A DNA stretch of 34,898 bases from Flintibacter muris (GCF_943192995.1 NZ_CALPCP010000039.1:1-34898), one strand, 5' to 3'. Positions 21,345 through 31,307 are shown, numbered from the stretch's first letter. Numbers and translations are program-made. Notes: a model not told the origin generated them from the sequence alone.

Positions 21345-22040
21345 ATGGGACTGTTTGACAAGTTTTGGAAGAGCCCCAAGGAGAAGCGGGCGGAGGAGGC
21401 CCACAAGCGGGCAATGAGGGAGGACCTGGACGTCTACTCGGGGATGCGGGTAGAGGTGACCAGCGGAGATGGCCGGGTCTTTCTGGTGGCCAAGCTGCTG
21501 GAGCTGCGGGGCGACCGGGCCCAGCTGGAGCCCGGGGCCGACGGCAGCCTGATGGCCCGGTCGGACGAGCCGCTGAACGTGACTCTGCGAGGCTACAGCA
21601 GCAAGGAAAACCGGACGGTGATTATGAAGGGAATGATCCGTCCGGGCCCCAACAAGATGTGGCAGGCGGAGCATCTTACTCTGGTGGACCATATGGACGA
21701 GCACCGGGCCAATATCCGTGTGAATACCAATATGGAGGGGGACTTTACCTTAGCGGACCGTCCCTCTGTGCCTGCGGAGCACTGTCAGATCAAAAACATG
21801 GGTATGGGCGGCGTCTGTATCGGCACCCAGGCCCGGCGGGATGTGGGCGACAGCCTGCTGCTCCAGATAGATCAGCTGCTGGAGCTGCGGGATGTCCCTC
21901 TGCATTGTCAGGTGCTGCGCATTGACGACAGAAAGGGCGGATATTTTGAATACGGATGCCGCTTTGTGGACCTGGATGAGGAGACAGAGCGCCGCCTCTT
22001 CCGGGCCATGTACGCCCTGTACCACGGCCTGTATGGCTGA
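21345..22040 (+). CDS. PilZ-domain (YcgR-like) protein
   Basis: The 231-residue protein has an N-terminal YcgR-like beta domain (about 25-105; DVYSGMRVEVTSGDGRVFLV) and a C-terminal PilZ domain (about 115-215). The first PilZ motif RxxxR is present as RANIR. The second, normally D/N-x-S-x-x-G, reads NMGMGG with Gly in place of Ser, so c-di-GMP binding is plausible but slightly unusual. YcgR-type proteins act as flagellar brakes or as other c-di-GMP effectors. GGGAGAGGG lies about 8 bases before the ATG. It follows the diguanylate cyclase by 21 bases. No flagellar gene is seen in the window. Confidence 0.82.
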   Translation: MGLFDKFWKSPKEKRAEEAHKRAMREDLDVYSGMRVEVTSGDGRVFLVAKLLELRGDRAQLEPGADGSLMARSDEPLNVTLRGYSSKENRTVIMKGMIRPGPNKMWQAEHLTLVDHMDEHRANIRVNTNMEGDFTLADRPSVPAEHCQIKNMGMGGVCIGTQARRDVGDSLLLQIDQLLELRDVPLHCQVLRIDDRKGGYFEYGCRFVDLDEETERRLFRAMYALYHGLYG

Positions 22041-22083
22041 GCATACAAGCGGAGCGGGATTTTATGGAATTGTAAGAAAAGTA

Positions 22084-22113
22084 TTGAAATAGCTCCCTCT
22101 TGTATGATATACT
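22084..22113 (+). promoter_or_regulatory. Promoter of the chemoreceptor gene
   Basis: TTGAAA, 18 bases, TATACT, with TGA directly before the -10. Predicted start near 22120, about 60 bases before the ATG at 22181. Confidence 0.65.
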
Positions 22114-22180
22114 AAGGTGCCTGATTAAATTGCCTGACTGCGCCATGCGTGGCACTCAACAAAGAAGTGAGGATGTAATT

Positions 22181-23830
22181 ATGCGCAAAAGTATCAAAAA
22201 AATAGTCTTTATCCGTGTTGCTGCGGCACTGCTGTCCATTTTACTGTTCAGCGGGGTTACCACCTTTAATCTGCTGCGGATTAAGGGGATGCAGGAGGAC
22301 AGTGCGGCTACCGTGGCTCTGCTCAGCCGAGCCCAGACCGCCGAGACCGCTCATTACAAGTGGTCTATGAACTTGAGCAACGCCCTCTACGCCGGTACCG
22401 AATTTACCGGAAGCAAGGACCCTACCACCTGCGTGCTGGGCCAGTGGCTCTACGGCGAGGCGGGGACCACGGATAAGACGATCCTGGCCCTTCGGGACGA
22501 GATGGAGCCCTTGCATAAGTCTCTGCACGAGTCCGCTGAATATGTGCTGAACTTGAAGAGCACCAGCCTCAGTCAGGCTCAGAATTACTATCAGGATACC
22601 ATCCAGTCCAACCTGACCACCCTGGTGGGCAAGCTGGACCAGGTGATTGAGCGGGGAAACGCCTTGAATGAGACGAGCACTAAGGAGATGCACAGCACCG
22701 TTATGCTGATGCAGGGTATCACGGCTGTCTGTCTGGTGCTGGCGCTGTTCTGCCTGATCAGCCTTGTGCTGTATGTGCTGAAAAATATCCTGGCCCCCAT
22801 CCTGCACATTACCCGTCAGGTTCAGCCCCTCCATGAGGGCAGCCTGGACCTGGCTTTGGAGCACCCGGGTGACAATGAGCTGGGCGATTTGGCCGGTACC
22901 CTGGAAAAAGCCATGGAGCTGATCCGAGGTTATATCTGGGATCTGAACCGGGTGATGGAACAGCTGGCCAAGGGCAACTTCGACGTGAAGACCGCCACCC
23001 CCTTTATCGGCGACTTCCGCTCGATTGAGGAGTCTATTGATGTTCTGACCACCCGGCTGTCCGCCACTATTGACAGCATTTGCCAGGCCCAGAACAAGGT
23101 GTCCGGTAACGCGGAGCACCTGTCCAGCGGGGCACAGAACCTGGCTCAGGGCGCTACCGAGCAGGCCAGCGCTGTGGAGGAGCTGTATGCCACCCTGGAT
23201 ACCCTGTCCCAGAACGCGAAGCAGAATGTAAGCGCCGCCGCTGAGGCGCAGGAAAATGCCCGTCTCACCGGTGAGCAGGTGACCATCAGCGGCCAGCAGA
23301 TGGAAGACATGATCTCCGCCATGAAGGACATTACCGAAGCCTCCCAGCAGATCGAGAAGATTATTGCCACCATTGAGAATATCGCTTTCCAGACTAACAT
23401 TCTGGCTCTGAACGCCGCTGTGGAGGCCGCCCGGGCGGGCGCCGCCGGCAAGGGCTTTGCCGTGGTGGCTGACGAGGTGCGTAATCTGGCATCCAAGTCT
23501 GACGAGGCGGCCAAGGCTACCAAGGGCCTGATTGAAAACTCTGTCCTGGCCACCGAGCGGGGCAGCCACATTGTGGATGAAGTCTCTAAGACCCTGGGCA
23601 AGACCCTGGAGCTGGTTACAAAGTCCAACGAGGCTATCAGCGGCATTGCCCAGGCAGTGCAGAGTGACGCGGAATCCATTGCCCAGGTCACCGAGGGTAT
23701 TGGACAGATCTCCGCCGTTGTCCAGAGCAACTCCGCCAGCAGTGAGGAGTCCGCCGCCGTCAGCGCTGAGCTCTTTACCCAGGTACAGCGCATGGAGGAG
23801 CAGACCAGACGCTTCAAGCTGAAAGCTTAA
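22181..23830 (+). CDS. Methyl-accepting chemotaxis protein with extracellular CZB domain
   Basis: The 549-residue chemoreceptor has a membrane helix at about 8-32, an extracellular sensor of about 145 residues, and a second helix at about 178-200. HAMP-like helices follow, then a signalling domain whose tip is [35 protein letters not shown]. The sensor has the zinc-binding CZB pattern: His58 and Trp61 (HYKW), Cys84 with Trp89 (CVLGQW), and His112 and His116 (HKSLHE). CZB domains are usually cytoplasmic and C-terminal; here it lies outside between the helices. Known CZB receptors sense zinc or hypochlorous acid through the zinc-bound Cys. GTGAGGA lies just before the ATG. It has its own promoter after the PilZ gene and a strong terminator. 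Confidence 0.9.
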   Translation: MRKSIKKIVFIRVAAALLSILLFSGVTTFNLLRIKGMQEDSAATVALLSRAQTAETAHYKWSMNLSNALYAGTEFTGSKDPTTCVLGQWLYGEAGTTDKTILALRDEMEPLHKSLHESAEYVLNLKSTSLSQAQNYYQDTIQSNLTTLVGKLDQVIERGNALNETSTKEMHSTVMLMQGITAVCLVLALFCLISLVLYVLKNILAPILHITRQVQPLHEGSLDLALEHPGDNELGDLAGTLEKAMELIRGYIWDLNRVMEQLAKGNFDVKTATPFIGDFRSIEESIDVLTTRLSATIDSICQAQNKVSGNAEHLSSGAQNLAQGATEQASAVEELYATLDTLSQNAKQNVSAAAEAQENARLTGEQVTISGQQMEDMISAMKDITEASQQIEKIIATIENIAFQTNILALNAAVEAARAGAAGKGFAVVADEVRNLASKSDEAAKATKGLIENSVLATERGSHIVDEVSKTLGKTLELVTKSNEAISGIAQAVQSDAESIAQVTEGIGQISAVVQSNSASSEESAAVSAELFTQVQRMEEQTRRFKLKA

Positions 23831-23865
23831 ACAGAAAAAGACCGGCCAGACAATATGGAATAACG

Positions 23866-23904
23866 GACACCTCCAAGGGCAAAGTTCTTGGAGGTGTCTT
23901 TTTT
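23866..23904 (+). terminator. Intrinsic terminator of the chemoreceptor gene
   Basis: GACACCTCCAAG, a 9-base loop, CTTGGAGGTGTC and T6. Confidence 0.92.
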
Positions 23905-23997
23905 ACAGTAAAAATCCACGTCAAAACGACGAAAGCGATTTGCTGATACGCTAATACTTTAATGAATTAAACAAACTTGAAAAATGAAAGAAAATAA

Positions 23998-25443
<1,446 letters not shown>

Positions 25444-25455
25444 GGAGGGTGCTCT

Positions 25456-26799
25456 ATGAATAACTACGCAGCCCGCGTATTGGAAGGGCTCCGCCGCAAG
25501 TATCCCAACGAGCTGGAGTACCTCCAGTCGGTAGAGACCTGGCTGGAGATGATCGACCCCGCCCTGGACGACCCCCGCTACGAGAAGCTGGACCTGCTTA
25601 CCCGCATGGTGGAGCCGGAGCGGATGGTCACCTTCCTGGTGCCCTGGGTGGACGACAAAGGCAATGCCCACACCAACCACGGCTACCGGGTGCAGTTCAA
25701 CAGCGCTATCGGTCCCTACAAGGGGGGACTGCGCTTCCATCCCTCGGTAAACACCAGCGTGGTCAAGTTTCTGGGCTTTGAGCAGACCTACAAAAACGCC
25801 CTCACCGGCCTGCCTATCGGCGGCGCCTCCGGCGGAGCCGACTTTGACCCCAGAGGGAAGAGCGACCGGGAGATTATGCGCTTCTGCCAGTCCTTTATGA
25901 ACGCTCTGTACCGCTATATCGGCGCGGACACCGATGTGCCCGCCGGCGATATTGGGGTGGGGGCCAAGGAGATCGGTTATCTGTATGGCCAGTACAAACG
26001 TCTGCTGGGCAAAGCGGAGAGCTCCGCCCTCACCGGCAAGGGCCTGACTTACGGCGGCAGCAAGGTTCGGCTGGAGGCCGCCGGTTCGGGCACGGTCTAC
26101 TTCCTGGCCCGGATGCTGGAGAGCAAGGGAGACTGCCTGGAGGGCAAGGCAATCGCTGTGTCCGGCTTTGGCAACATGAGCTGGGGCGTGTGCCGCAAGG
26201 CGGCGGAGTTGGGGGCCAAGGTAGTCACCCTCTCCGGACCGGATGGCTATGTCTACGACCCGGAAGGGATCACCACTCAGGAAAAGCTGGACTTCCTTTT
26301 GGAGATGCGTGCCAACGGACAGGACCGGGTGTCTGCCTACGCCAGAGAGTTCGGGGTGGAATTCTTCCCCGGCAAAAAGCCCTGGGAGGTCAAGACCGAT
26401 ATCGTCATCCCCTGCGCCACCCAGAACGAGCTGGACGTGGAGGACGCCATCAGCATCCTGGCCAACGACGTGCGCTACTATGTGGAGGGGGCCAATATGC
26501 CCGCCACCAGCCAAGCCATGAAGCTGCTGCGCCTCAGCCCCAAGATTCTCACGGCGGGGGCCAAGGCCTCTGGTTCCGGCGGTGTGGCGGTGTCCGCCCT
26601 GGAGATGGCCCAGAACTCTATCCGCTACAACTGGACCCGGGCCGAGGTGGATGAAAAGCTGCGTCAGATTATGAGCTCCATTTACGATGCCTCCGCCGCG
26701 GCGGCCGCCCAGTACGGCCTGGGGGACGACCTCATTGCCGGCAACGACATTGCCGCCTTCAAGAAGATTTCCGAGGCTATGATTGCCCAGGGATTGTAA
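25456..26799 (+). CDS. Glutamate dehydrogenase paralogue lacking the catalytic lysine
   Basis: The 447-residue product aligns along its whole length with the upstream enzyme and has the residue numbering of the C. symbiosum enzyme (Lys89, Lys113 and Asp165 are all present). The catalytic Lys125 is replaced by Ser (GGASGGADFDP; codon TCC at 25828). Other active-site segments also differ: EATGYG is [17 protein letters not shown] is KASGSGGVAVS, and the dinucleotide loop is GFGNMS instead of GSGNVA. The rest is well conserved with no stop or frameshift. In the characterised enzyme Lys125 is essential for catalysis, so this copy should not be a normal glutamate dehydrogenase. AAGGAGGG precedes the ATG. 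It may form mixed hexamers with the intact copy, bind ligands as a regulator, or have a new reaction. Confidence 0.9.
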   Translation: MNNYAARVLEGLRRKYPNELEYLQSVETWLEMIDPALDDPRYEKLDLLTRMVEPERMVTFLVPWVDDKGNAHTNHGYRVQFNSAIGPYKGGLRFHPSVNTSVVKFLGFEQTYKNALTGLPIGGASGGADFDPRGKSDREIMRFCQSFMNALYRYIGADTDVPAGDIGVGAKEIGYLYGQYKRLLGKAESSALTGKGLTYGGSKVRLEAAGSGTVYFLARMLESKGDCLEGKAIAVSGFGNMSWGVCRKAAELGAKVVTLSGPDGYVYDPEGITTQEKLDFLLEMRANGQDRVSAYAREFGVEFFPGKKPWEVKTDIVIPCATQNELDVEDAISILANDVRYYVEGANMPATSQAMKLLRLSPKILTAGAKASGSGGVAVSALEMAQNSIRYNWTRAEVDEKLRQIMSSIYDASAAAAAQYGLGDDLIAGNDIAAFKKISEAMIAQGL

Positions 26800-26813
26800 T
26801 AGAAAAGCTTGAC

Positions 26814-26841
26814 AAGGGACGTACTGCCGGGTGCGTCCCTT
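26814..26841 (+). terminator. Probable terminator of the gdh operon
   Basis: AAGGGACG, a 12-base loop, CGTCCCTTATTAT. The stem is short and the T-tract weak. Confidence 0.6.
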
Positions 26842-26846
26842 ATTAT

Positions 26847-26899
26847 GTAAACCCTATGCAGACAGCATACTTTACAAGGCCGAACAAGTGTGCTATCAT
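26847..26899 (+). promoter_or_regulatory. 24-bp dyad element plus promoter, copy 1
   Basis: The element (26847-26870) contains AAACCCTATGCAGACAGCA and the dyad TATGC-N5-GCATA. It runs straight into the -35 box TTTACA (26871), then 17 bases and TATCAT (26894-26899). Predicted start near 26906, 39 bases before the ATG at 26945. The same element abuts the -35 box of two other promoters in the window. Confidence 0.75.
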
Positions 26900-26944
26900 T
26901 TTTAAAGTAATCCCTATTTAATAAATAGAAGGAGGACTTATAAA

Positions 26945-27796
26945 ATGTCGATGATGCTGGATTGGAAAATTGTGATAGAGATGGAAGGGAAGTGGACAGA
27001 GCAAGCCATCCATGACCTCAACACCGCAATGAATGGCTGGTGGGGTGCTTGGTGTGAGTATGCGGATTTTTTTGATGAGGCCACATTTTCAAAAAGCGGC
27101 GATGTTATAGAACTTGATGGAAATTCTAATGGAATTCAGTTTGATGAGCTCGTTGATTTTTCTGCAAATGGAGATAGTGAGGAACTGATAGACGGCGGCT
27201 GGACCCCGCTGGAAAAACGCATAGGTTTTGACAAAGCCGTTCACCAGCGGCTGTTGGACAGCATGAAATCCGAAGGGACCGCAATCAAATTTTCGGTGGA
27301 CGAGGAGTATGAGGGCGAACCGGACGAATGGTATACGAATTATTACAAAGTTACAAGCGATGGGAGTCGGTTTGCTGTTAAGGATGATTTTGGCCCGGGT
27401 GACTATGATGTCAGCGGAAAGCTTTGCGGAGATTGGTCGAAAGAAGCTATTCAGATGCTGAATGAAGTGATGGACTATATGGAAGAATCGGAAGACGGTG
27501 GCCTGCATTACAAAATGAGGGCCATCCATTTTGCGGAGGCAGAAAAAGAGACTGTGCCTGTTAACATGGGCGAAGGGATGGCATGGCTGGATAATTTTGG
27601 AAGCACAATACAGGATGCCATAAGTGATTCCGGTGCGTCTGGGTTACCGGCATATGAGACATTGGTCTCCGAGATGAAGGAAAAAAATTTGCGCGGTCTG
27701 TTTCGTGTTTCCAACTTCCGATATGTTTGGTCCTACGAGATGTACAGTGATGGAGAATCTATCCTATTTTCTGAGCGCAGTAAAGAAGAGAAATGA
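26945..27796 (+). CDS. Acidic protein of unknown function with an internal repeat
   Basis: The 283-residue soluble acidic protein is not recognised. Two halves look related: GKWTEQAIHDLNTAM (15-29) and GDWSKEAIQMLNEVM (162-176) share G-x-W-[ST]-x-x-A-I-x-x-L-N-x-x-M, which suggests an old tandem duplication of a domain of about 140 residues. No signal peptide or membrane helix. GAAGGAGG lies about 9 bases before the ATG. GC content is clearly lower than in the gdh and ggt neighbours, so the gene may have been acquired. It has its own dyad-element promoter and a terminator. Confidence 0.7.
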   Translation: MSMMLDWKIVIEMEGKWTEQAIHDLNTAMNGWWGAWCEYADFFDEATFSKSGDVIELDGNSNGIQFDELVDFSANGDSEELIDGGWTPLEKRIGFDKAVHQRLLDSMKSEGTAIKFSVDEEYEGEPDEWYTNYYKVTSDGSRFAVKDDFGPGDYDVSGKLCGDWSKEAIQMLNEVMDYMEESEDGGLHYKMRAIHFAEAEKETVPVNMGEGMAWLDNFGSTIQDAISDSGASGLPAYETLVSEMKEKNLRGLFRVSNFRYVWSYEMYSDGESILFSERSKEEK

Positions 27797-27815
27797 TAAA
27801 AAATTGCGGAAAGAA

Positions 27816-27850
27816 GGGACGGCGCACTGGTTAGGTGTGCCGTCTCTTTT
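27816..27850 (+). terminator. Intrinsic terminator
   Basis: GGGACGGCGCAC, a short loop, GTGTGCCGTCTCTTTT. Its T-rich end runs into the -35 box of the next promoter. Confidence 0.8.
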
Positions 27851-27851
27851 G

Positions 27852-27880
27852 TTGCCTTTTTACCAAAGATTTTGTATAAT
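27852..27880 (+). promoter_or_regulatory. Promoter of the gamma-glutamyltransferase gene
   Basis: TTGCCT, 17 bases, TATAAT. Predicted start near 27887, 28 bases before the ATG. It lacks the 24-bp dyad element found at the neighbouring promoters. Confidence 0.7.
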
Positions 27881-27914
27881 GACTCCATCAGAAAAATAAA
27901 AGGAGCTGACTCAA

Positions 27915-29543
27915 ATGTCCCAGTACGACCCCTGCAAGTATACATACCCCTCCCGAAGAAATGTGGTCTTTGCCAAAAACGGCATGGCCTGCACCTCGGT
28001 GCCCCTGGGGGCCCAGGTGGGGCTGGAAGTGCTGAAATCCGGCGGAAACGCCATGGACGCCGCTGTGGCCATGGCGGCGGGGATGCCCCTGTTCGAGCCC
28101 ACCGGCAACGGCTTGGGCTCCGACGCCTTCGCCCTGGTGTGGGTGGAGAAGGAAAAGAAGCTCTACGGCCTTAACGCCAGCGGCGTGGCTCCGGCGGCCC
28201 TCAGCGCGGAGACTGTCAGGGGACTTGGCTTTACAGAGATGCCCAAGGAGGGCTGGCTGCCCACCATGGTCCCCGGCGCGCCCGCCGGCTGGGCGGAGCT
28301 GAACCGCCGCTTCGGGAGCAAGCCTCTTGCCGAGCTGTTTGCCCCGACGATTTCCTACGCCCGGGAGGGGGTGCCGGTCCCGGTTAACGTGGCCCATCAG
28401 TGGGCCAAAGATTCCCGGCGCATTAAAAGGGCAATGGAGGTCAATCCCGCTCCCCACGCCTACTGGTGGCAGTCCTTTATGAAGGGGGACGGCTCCCCCT
28501 ACCAGGCGGGGGACCTGTTCCGCTGGGAGGAGTACGCACAAACTCTGGAGGAGCTGGCCGCCTCGGACTGCGAGAGCTACTACCGGGGGCCGCTGATGGA
28601 AAAAATCGTGGCGTTCAGCCGGGAGACCGGCGGTTATTTCGCTGAGGACGACTTCCGCAGCTACCATCCGGAGTGGGTAGAGCCCATTACAGCGGATTAC
28701 CGGGGCTATACCGTCTGCGAAATCCCGCCCAACGGCCACGGGATTACGGTGCTGATGGCGCTGAACATCCTCAACGGGCTGGAGCTTTCCCCGGAGCGGG
28801 AGAGCGCCGGTACCTACCACAAGATCATGGAGGCCATCAAGCTGGCCTTTGCCGACACCAAAACCTACGTGGCCGATCCCCGGTACATGAAGACCCGGGT
28901 GGAGGACCTGCTGTCGGAGAAGTACGCCGCCCGCCGCCGGGCGCTGATTACGGATCAGGCGCTGACTCCCCAGGCGGGAGACCCCTCCTGCGGCGGCACC
29001 ATCTATCTGTGTACCGCTGACGCCGAGGGCAACATGGTATCCTGGATTCAGAGCAACTACACCATCTTCGGCGCAGGGGTGGCTGTCCCCGGGACGGGTA
29101 TTTCCCTCCAGAACCGGGGGGCCAACTTCTCTCTGGACCCGGACAGCGACAACTGTCTGGCGGGCGGGAAGAAGTCCTACCACACCATCATCCCCGGCTT
29201 CCTGCTGAAGGACGGGGAGGCCGTGGGGCCTTTCGGCGTGATGGGGGCCTTTATGCAGCCCCAGGGGCATGTGGAGGTGCTGGTGAACACCATCGACTAC
29301 CACATGAACCCCCAGGAGGCCCTGGATGCCCCCCGGGTGCAGTGGATCGGAGGGAAACACATCCAGCTGGAGCGGGAGGCCGGTCCGGAGATTGCCGAAG
29401 CACTGGCGGCCATGGGCCACGAGGTGGAGGTCATCGACGACCGCATCAACATGGGTCGGGGCCAGATCATCTGGCGGACGGAGAACGGCCTGCTTGTCGG
29501 CGGCACTGAACCCCGGTGCGACGGGACGGTTGCGGCGTGGTAA
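27915..29543 (+). CDS. Gamma-glutamyltransferase family protein (cytoplasmic, YwrD-like)
   Basis: The 542-residue Ntn-hydrolase has the N-terminal large-subunit part (FAKNGMACTSVPLGAQVGLE, GGNAMDAAVAMAAGM). It would self-cleave before the nucleophile Thr362 in SCGGTIYLCTADAEGNMVSW, giving a small subunit of about 180 residues with SLQNRGANFSLDPD and GPFGVMGAFMQPQGH. The usual TTH of classical GGTs reads TIY, as in the YwrD branch. No signal peptide, so it probably acts inside the cell on gamma-glutamyl amides or peptides. Substrate not known. AAAAGGAG lies about 10 bases before the ATG. Located near the glutamate dehydrogenases but under its own promoter. Confidence 0.88.
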   Translation: MSQYDPCKYTYPSRRNVVFAKNGMACTSVPLGAQVGLEVLKSGGNAMDAAVAMAAGMPLFEPTGNGLGSDAFALVWVEKEKKLYGLNASGVAPAALSAETVRGLGFTEMPKEGWLPTMVPGAPAGWAELNRRFGSKPLAELFAPTISYAREGVPVPVNVAHQWAKDSRRIKRAMEVNPAPHAYWWQSFMKGDGSPYQAGDLFRWEEYAQTLEELAASDCESYYRGPLMEKIVAFSRETGGYFAEDDFRSYHPEWVEPITADYRGYTVCEIPPNGHGITVLMALNILNGLELSPERESAGTYHKIMEAIKLAFADTKTYVADPRYMKTRVEDLLSEKYAARRRALITDQALTPQAGDPSCGGTIYLCTADAEGNMVSWIQSNYTIFGAGVAVPGTGISLQNRGANFSLDPDSDNCLAGGKKSYHTIIPGFLLKDGEAVGPFGVMGAFMQPQGHVEVLVNTIDYHMNPQEALDAPRVQWIGGKHIQLEREAGPEIAEALAAMGHEVEVIDDRINMGRGQIIWRTENGLLVGGTEPRCDGTVAAW

Positions 29544-29571
29544 GGTTTGTTGAGAGGCTTCCGAACTTTAT

Positions 29572-29624
29572 GTAAACCCTATGCAGACAGCACACTTGCA
29601 ACCGTTGTTTATTCGAGGTATCAT
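29572..29624 (+). promoter_or_regulatory. 24-bp dyad element plus promoter, copy 2
   Basis: The element (29572-29595) again reads AAACCCTATGCAGACAGCA with dyad TATGC-N5-GCACA. The -35 box TTGCAA starts at 29596, then 17 bases and TATCAT (29619-29624). Predicted start near 29631, which is the first base of a palindrome. Confidence 0.75.
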
Positions 29625-29630
29625 ACACAT

Positions 29631-29668
29631 AAAAGGGTACCCTTTTATCCTTTGCTACGCAAAGGATA
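29631..29668 (+). other. Two hairpins at the 5' end of an mRNA
   Basis: AAAAGGGTACCCTTTT (29631-29646) and TATCCTTTGC-TAC-GCAAAGGATA (29646-29668) lie directly after the predicted start site and before the ribosome site of the gene at 29705. No T-tract follows. They may protect the 5' end of the RNA or bind a regulator. Confidence 0.5.
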
Positions 29669-29704
29669 AGGTGTGTTCTAAATAAAAATAAAGGATGTAT
29701 GGTT

Positions 29705-30919
29705 ATGGGCAGAAAATGGATGTGGGCATTTTGGTCGCTGATGAGTCAAATGGCGGGAAATTTGATAATTCTTGTTGTCTTTATAATGAGCGGGCTTCTA
29801 GGGATGCTTGCTGCTCTCTCTATGCTGTATGATCCGTTTAGGCCTTCATTCATACCGATTGTCGTTTCCGTGGTCATAGGTATCTTTGGAGTGCCCTGGA
29901 TTTGGTCGGCAGTATGGCTTAATATAATGGAAAGCCGGAAGTATTCTTCAGAGCGAGCTGAAGAGTTTTACAAGGAGTGTATTAAGAAAGGAATCAAGAA
30001 TTTGTCCGACAGCACCGACCGCCAGCGGCTGCAGCTGCTGATTGCTGATATGGTGGAGTTTGAAATTCTTGATATCGATCCGGAAAAACTGTTTGAAATT
30101 GGGGAGAAAAGCGTAAAAGATCGAAATAAAGCTGAAAAAGATAAAAAATGGAATGAAGTGCGGAGCAGCGAACTGAAACGGGAGAGCGAAGAGAAGAAAA
30201 TATCCGAGATGCCGCCGCGGGATAAACGTGTCTATTTATGCAAAAAAGAAGTGGAATATTATAGGAACTGCATAGATAGCACCAGCAGGGCAATCAATGC
30301 CGCTGAGGCTCTTTCCAAGGCTATGCAGGAGAAAGAAAAGGATGGGAGTGTTTCGGCTGGAATTGCCAGTGGAATTGGCGGGGTGGTTCCGGCTGCTATG
30401 ACAGCGGCAAGGATAGAGAAGGAGAATCAGGATATACGGGCACGCAACGCCGCAAGACAAGTGAGCTTGGAACCAGTGCAAGAAGAGATGGCAACGGCGG
30501 GGAATGAGTTATTAGAATTGTTGCGGGAAAAAACAAAATGGAGCAAAAAGATTGAGATGGCAAAGATAAAACTTGTTGATGAGAAGCATCCTGCGGAAGA
30601 GCTGTTCGCAGCAATGAAAATTACCAGGCCGATGATAGAGCAGAGTGAAACAGGGGCGGTAGTTGTTTCGGTTCGCGCTTCAAGTGAGCAGGTATATAAA
30701 ATCGGTAAAAATAAAGCCGTGATAGACGGTATAATTATAGCGAAACTCGTGAGCAAAGGCGGGGAGCCGGCGGGGTGTGCTCGACTGTGTCTCCCAGCGG
30801 AGGGGATTCAAAGTGGAGTGGGGCCAGAGAAGCTGTCAGGTATCTGTACTTCGACTCAGCCGGGCCAGCATTATACTGTTGAGCTTTCTCCCGGAAAGCT
30901 GTGGCTGATTGAAGAGTGA
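29705..30919 (+). CDS. Membrane protein with coiled-coil, function unknown
   Basis: The 404-residue protein has two membrane helices (about 14-38 and 46-73), then a long Lys/Glu-rich cytosolic region predicted as coiled coil (about 80-185 and 205-310). A small globular C-terminal domain follows (about 310-404; VVVSVRASSEQVYKIGKN). Not recognised. The track allows ATG at 29699 or 29705; AAAGGA is 9 bases before the second, so 29705 is preferred. Lower GC than the surrounding conserved genes, with its own dyad-element promoter and a terminator. Confidence 0.65.
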   Translation: MGRKWMWAFWSLMSQMAGNLIILVVFIMSGLLGMLAALSMLYDPFRPSFIPIVVSVVIGIFGVPWIWSAVWLNIMESRKYSSERAEEFYKECIKKGIKNLSDSTDRQRLQLLIADMVEFEILDIDPEKLFEIGEKSVKDRNKAEKDKKWNEVRSSELKRESEEKKISEMPPRDKRVYLCKKEVEYYRNCIDSTSRAINAAEALSKAMQEKEKDGSVSAGIASGIGGVVPAAMTAARIEKENQDIRARNAARQVSLEPVQEEMATAGNELLELLREKTKWSKKIEMAKIKLVDEKHPAEELFAAMKITRPMIEQSETGAVVVSVRASSEQVYKIGKNKAVIDGIIIAKLVSKGGEPAGCARLCLPAEGIQSGVGPEKLSGICTSTQPGQHYTVELSPGKLWLIEE

Positions 30920-30929
30920 CTATAACAGA

Positions 30930-30950
30930 GGGCGCGCCGCCGGCGCGCCC
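30930..30950 (+). terminator. Intrinsic terminator
   Basis: GGGCGCGCC-GCC-GGCGCGCCC followed by CATTTTGCTGTTT. Confidence 0.75.
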
Positions 30951-30982
30951 CATTTTGCTGTTTCTGGTCTGCGGAATTTATG

Positions 30983-31011
30983 TTGATATTTGCTCAAAAT
31001 TTTGCTATAAT
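30983..31011 (+). promoter_or_regulatory. Promoter of the toxin-antitoxin-glpK operon
   Basis: TTGATA, 17 bases, TATAAT: near consensus. Predicted start near 31018, 17 bases before the antitoxin ATG. Probably autoregulated by the antitoxin; the short leader AAGGAGGTGG is mostly ribosome site. Confidence 0.78.
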
Positions 31012-31034
31012 ATTGATGATAAGGAGGTGGCGGT

Positions 31035-31307
31035 ATGCCGAATATTCGTCCGATTTCTGATTTGCGCAGCAACGCCAATGAAATTTCCGATTTTTGCCGT
31101 CAGACCGGAGAGCCCGTCTATATCACCCGCAATGGGAGTGGGGACATGGTGGTGGTCAGCATAGAGGAGTACGAGCGTCAGCAGGCTCTGATTGACTTGT
31201 ATGGAAAGCTGGCTGTGGCCGAGCAGGAGATCGCCTCCGGAGCGGAAGGGGAGGATTTTCTGACCGCCGCTCGCCGGTTGAGGGAACAGATACATGGAAG
31301 TCTATAA
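31035..31307 (+). CDS. Phd/YefM-family antitoxin
   Basis: The 90-residue protein begins MPNIRPISDLRSNANEISDF, and GEPVYITRNGSGDMVVVSIEEY is the Phd/YefM DNA-binding fold. The C-terminal half (about 50-90) is the toxin-neutralising tail. AAGGAGGTGG precedes the ATG. It overlaps the toxin gene by 14 bases, the usual coupling that keeps antitoxin in excess. The protein should repress its own promoter with the toxin as corepressor. Confidence 0.9.
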   Translation: MPNIRPISDLRSNANEISDFCRQTGEPVYITRNGSGDMVVVSIEEYERQQALIDLYGKLAVAEQEIASGAEGEDFLTAARRLREQIHGSL

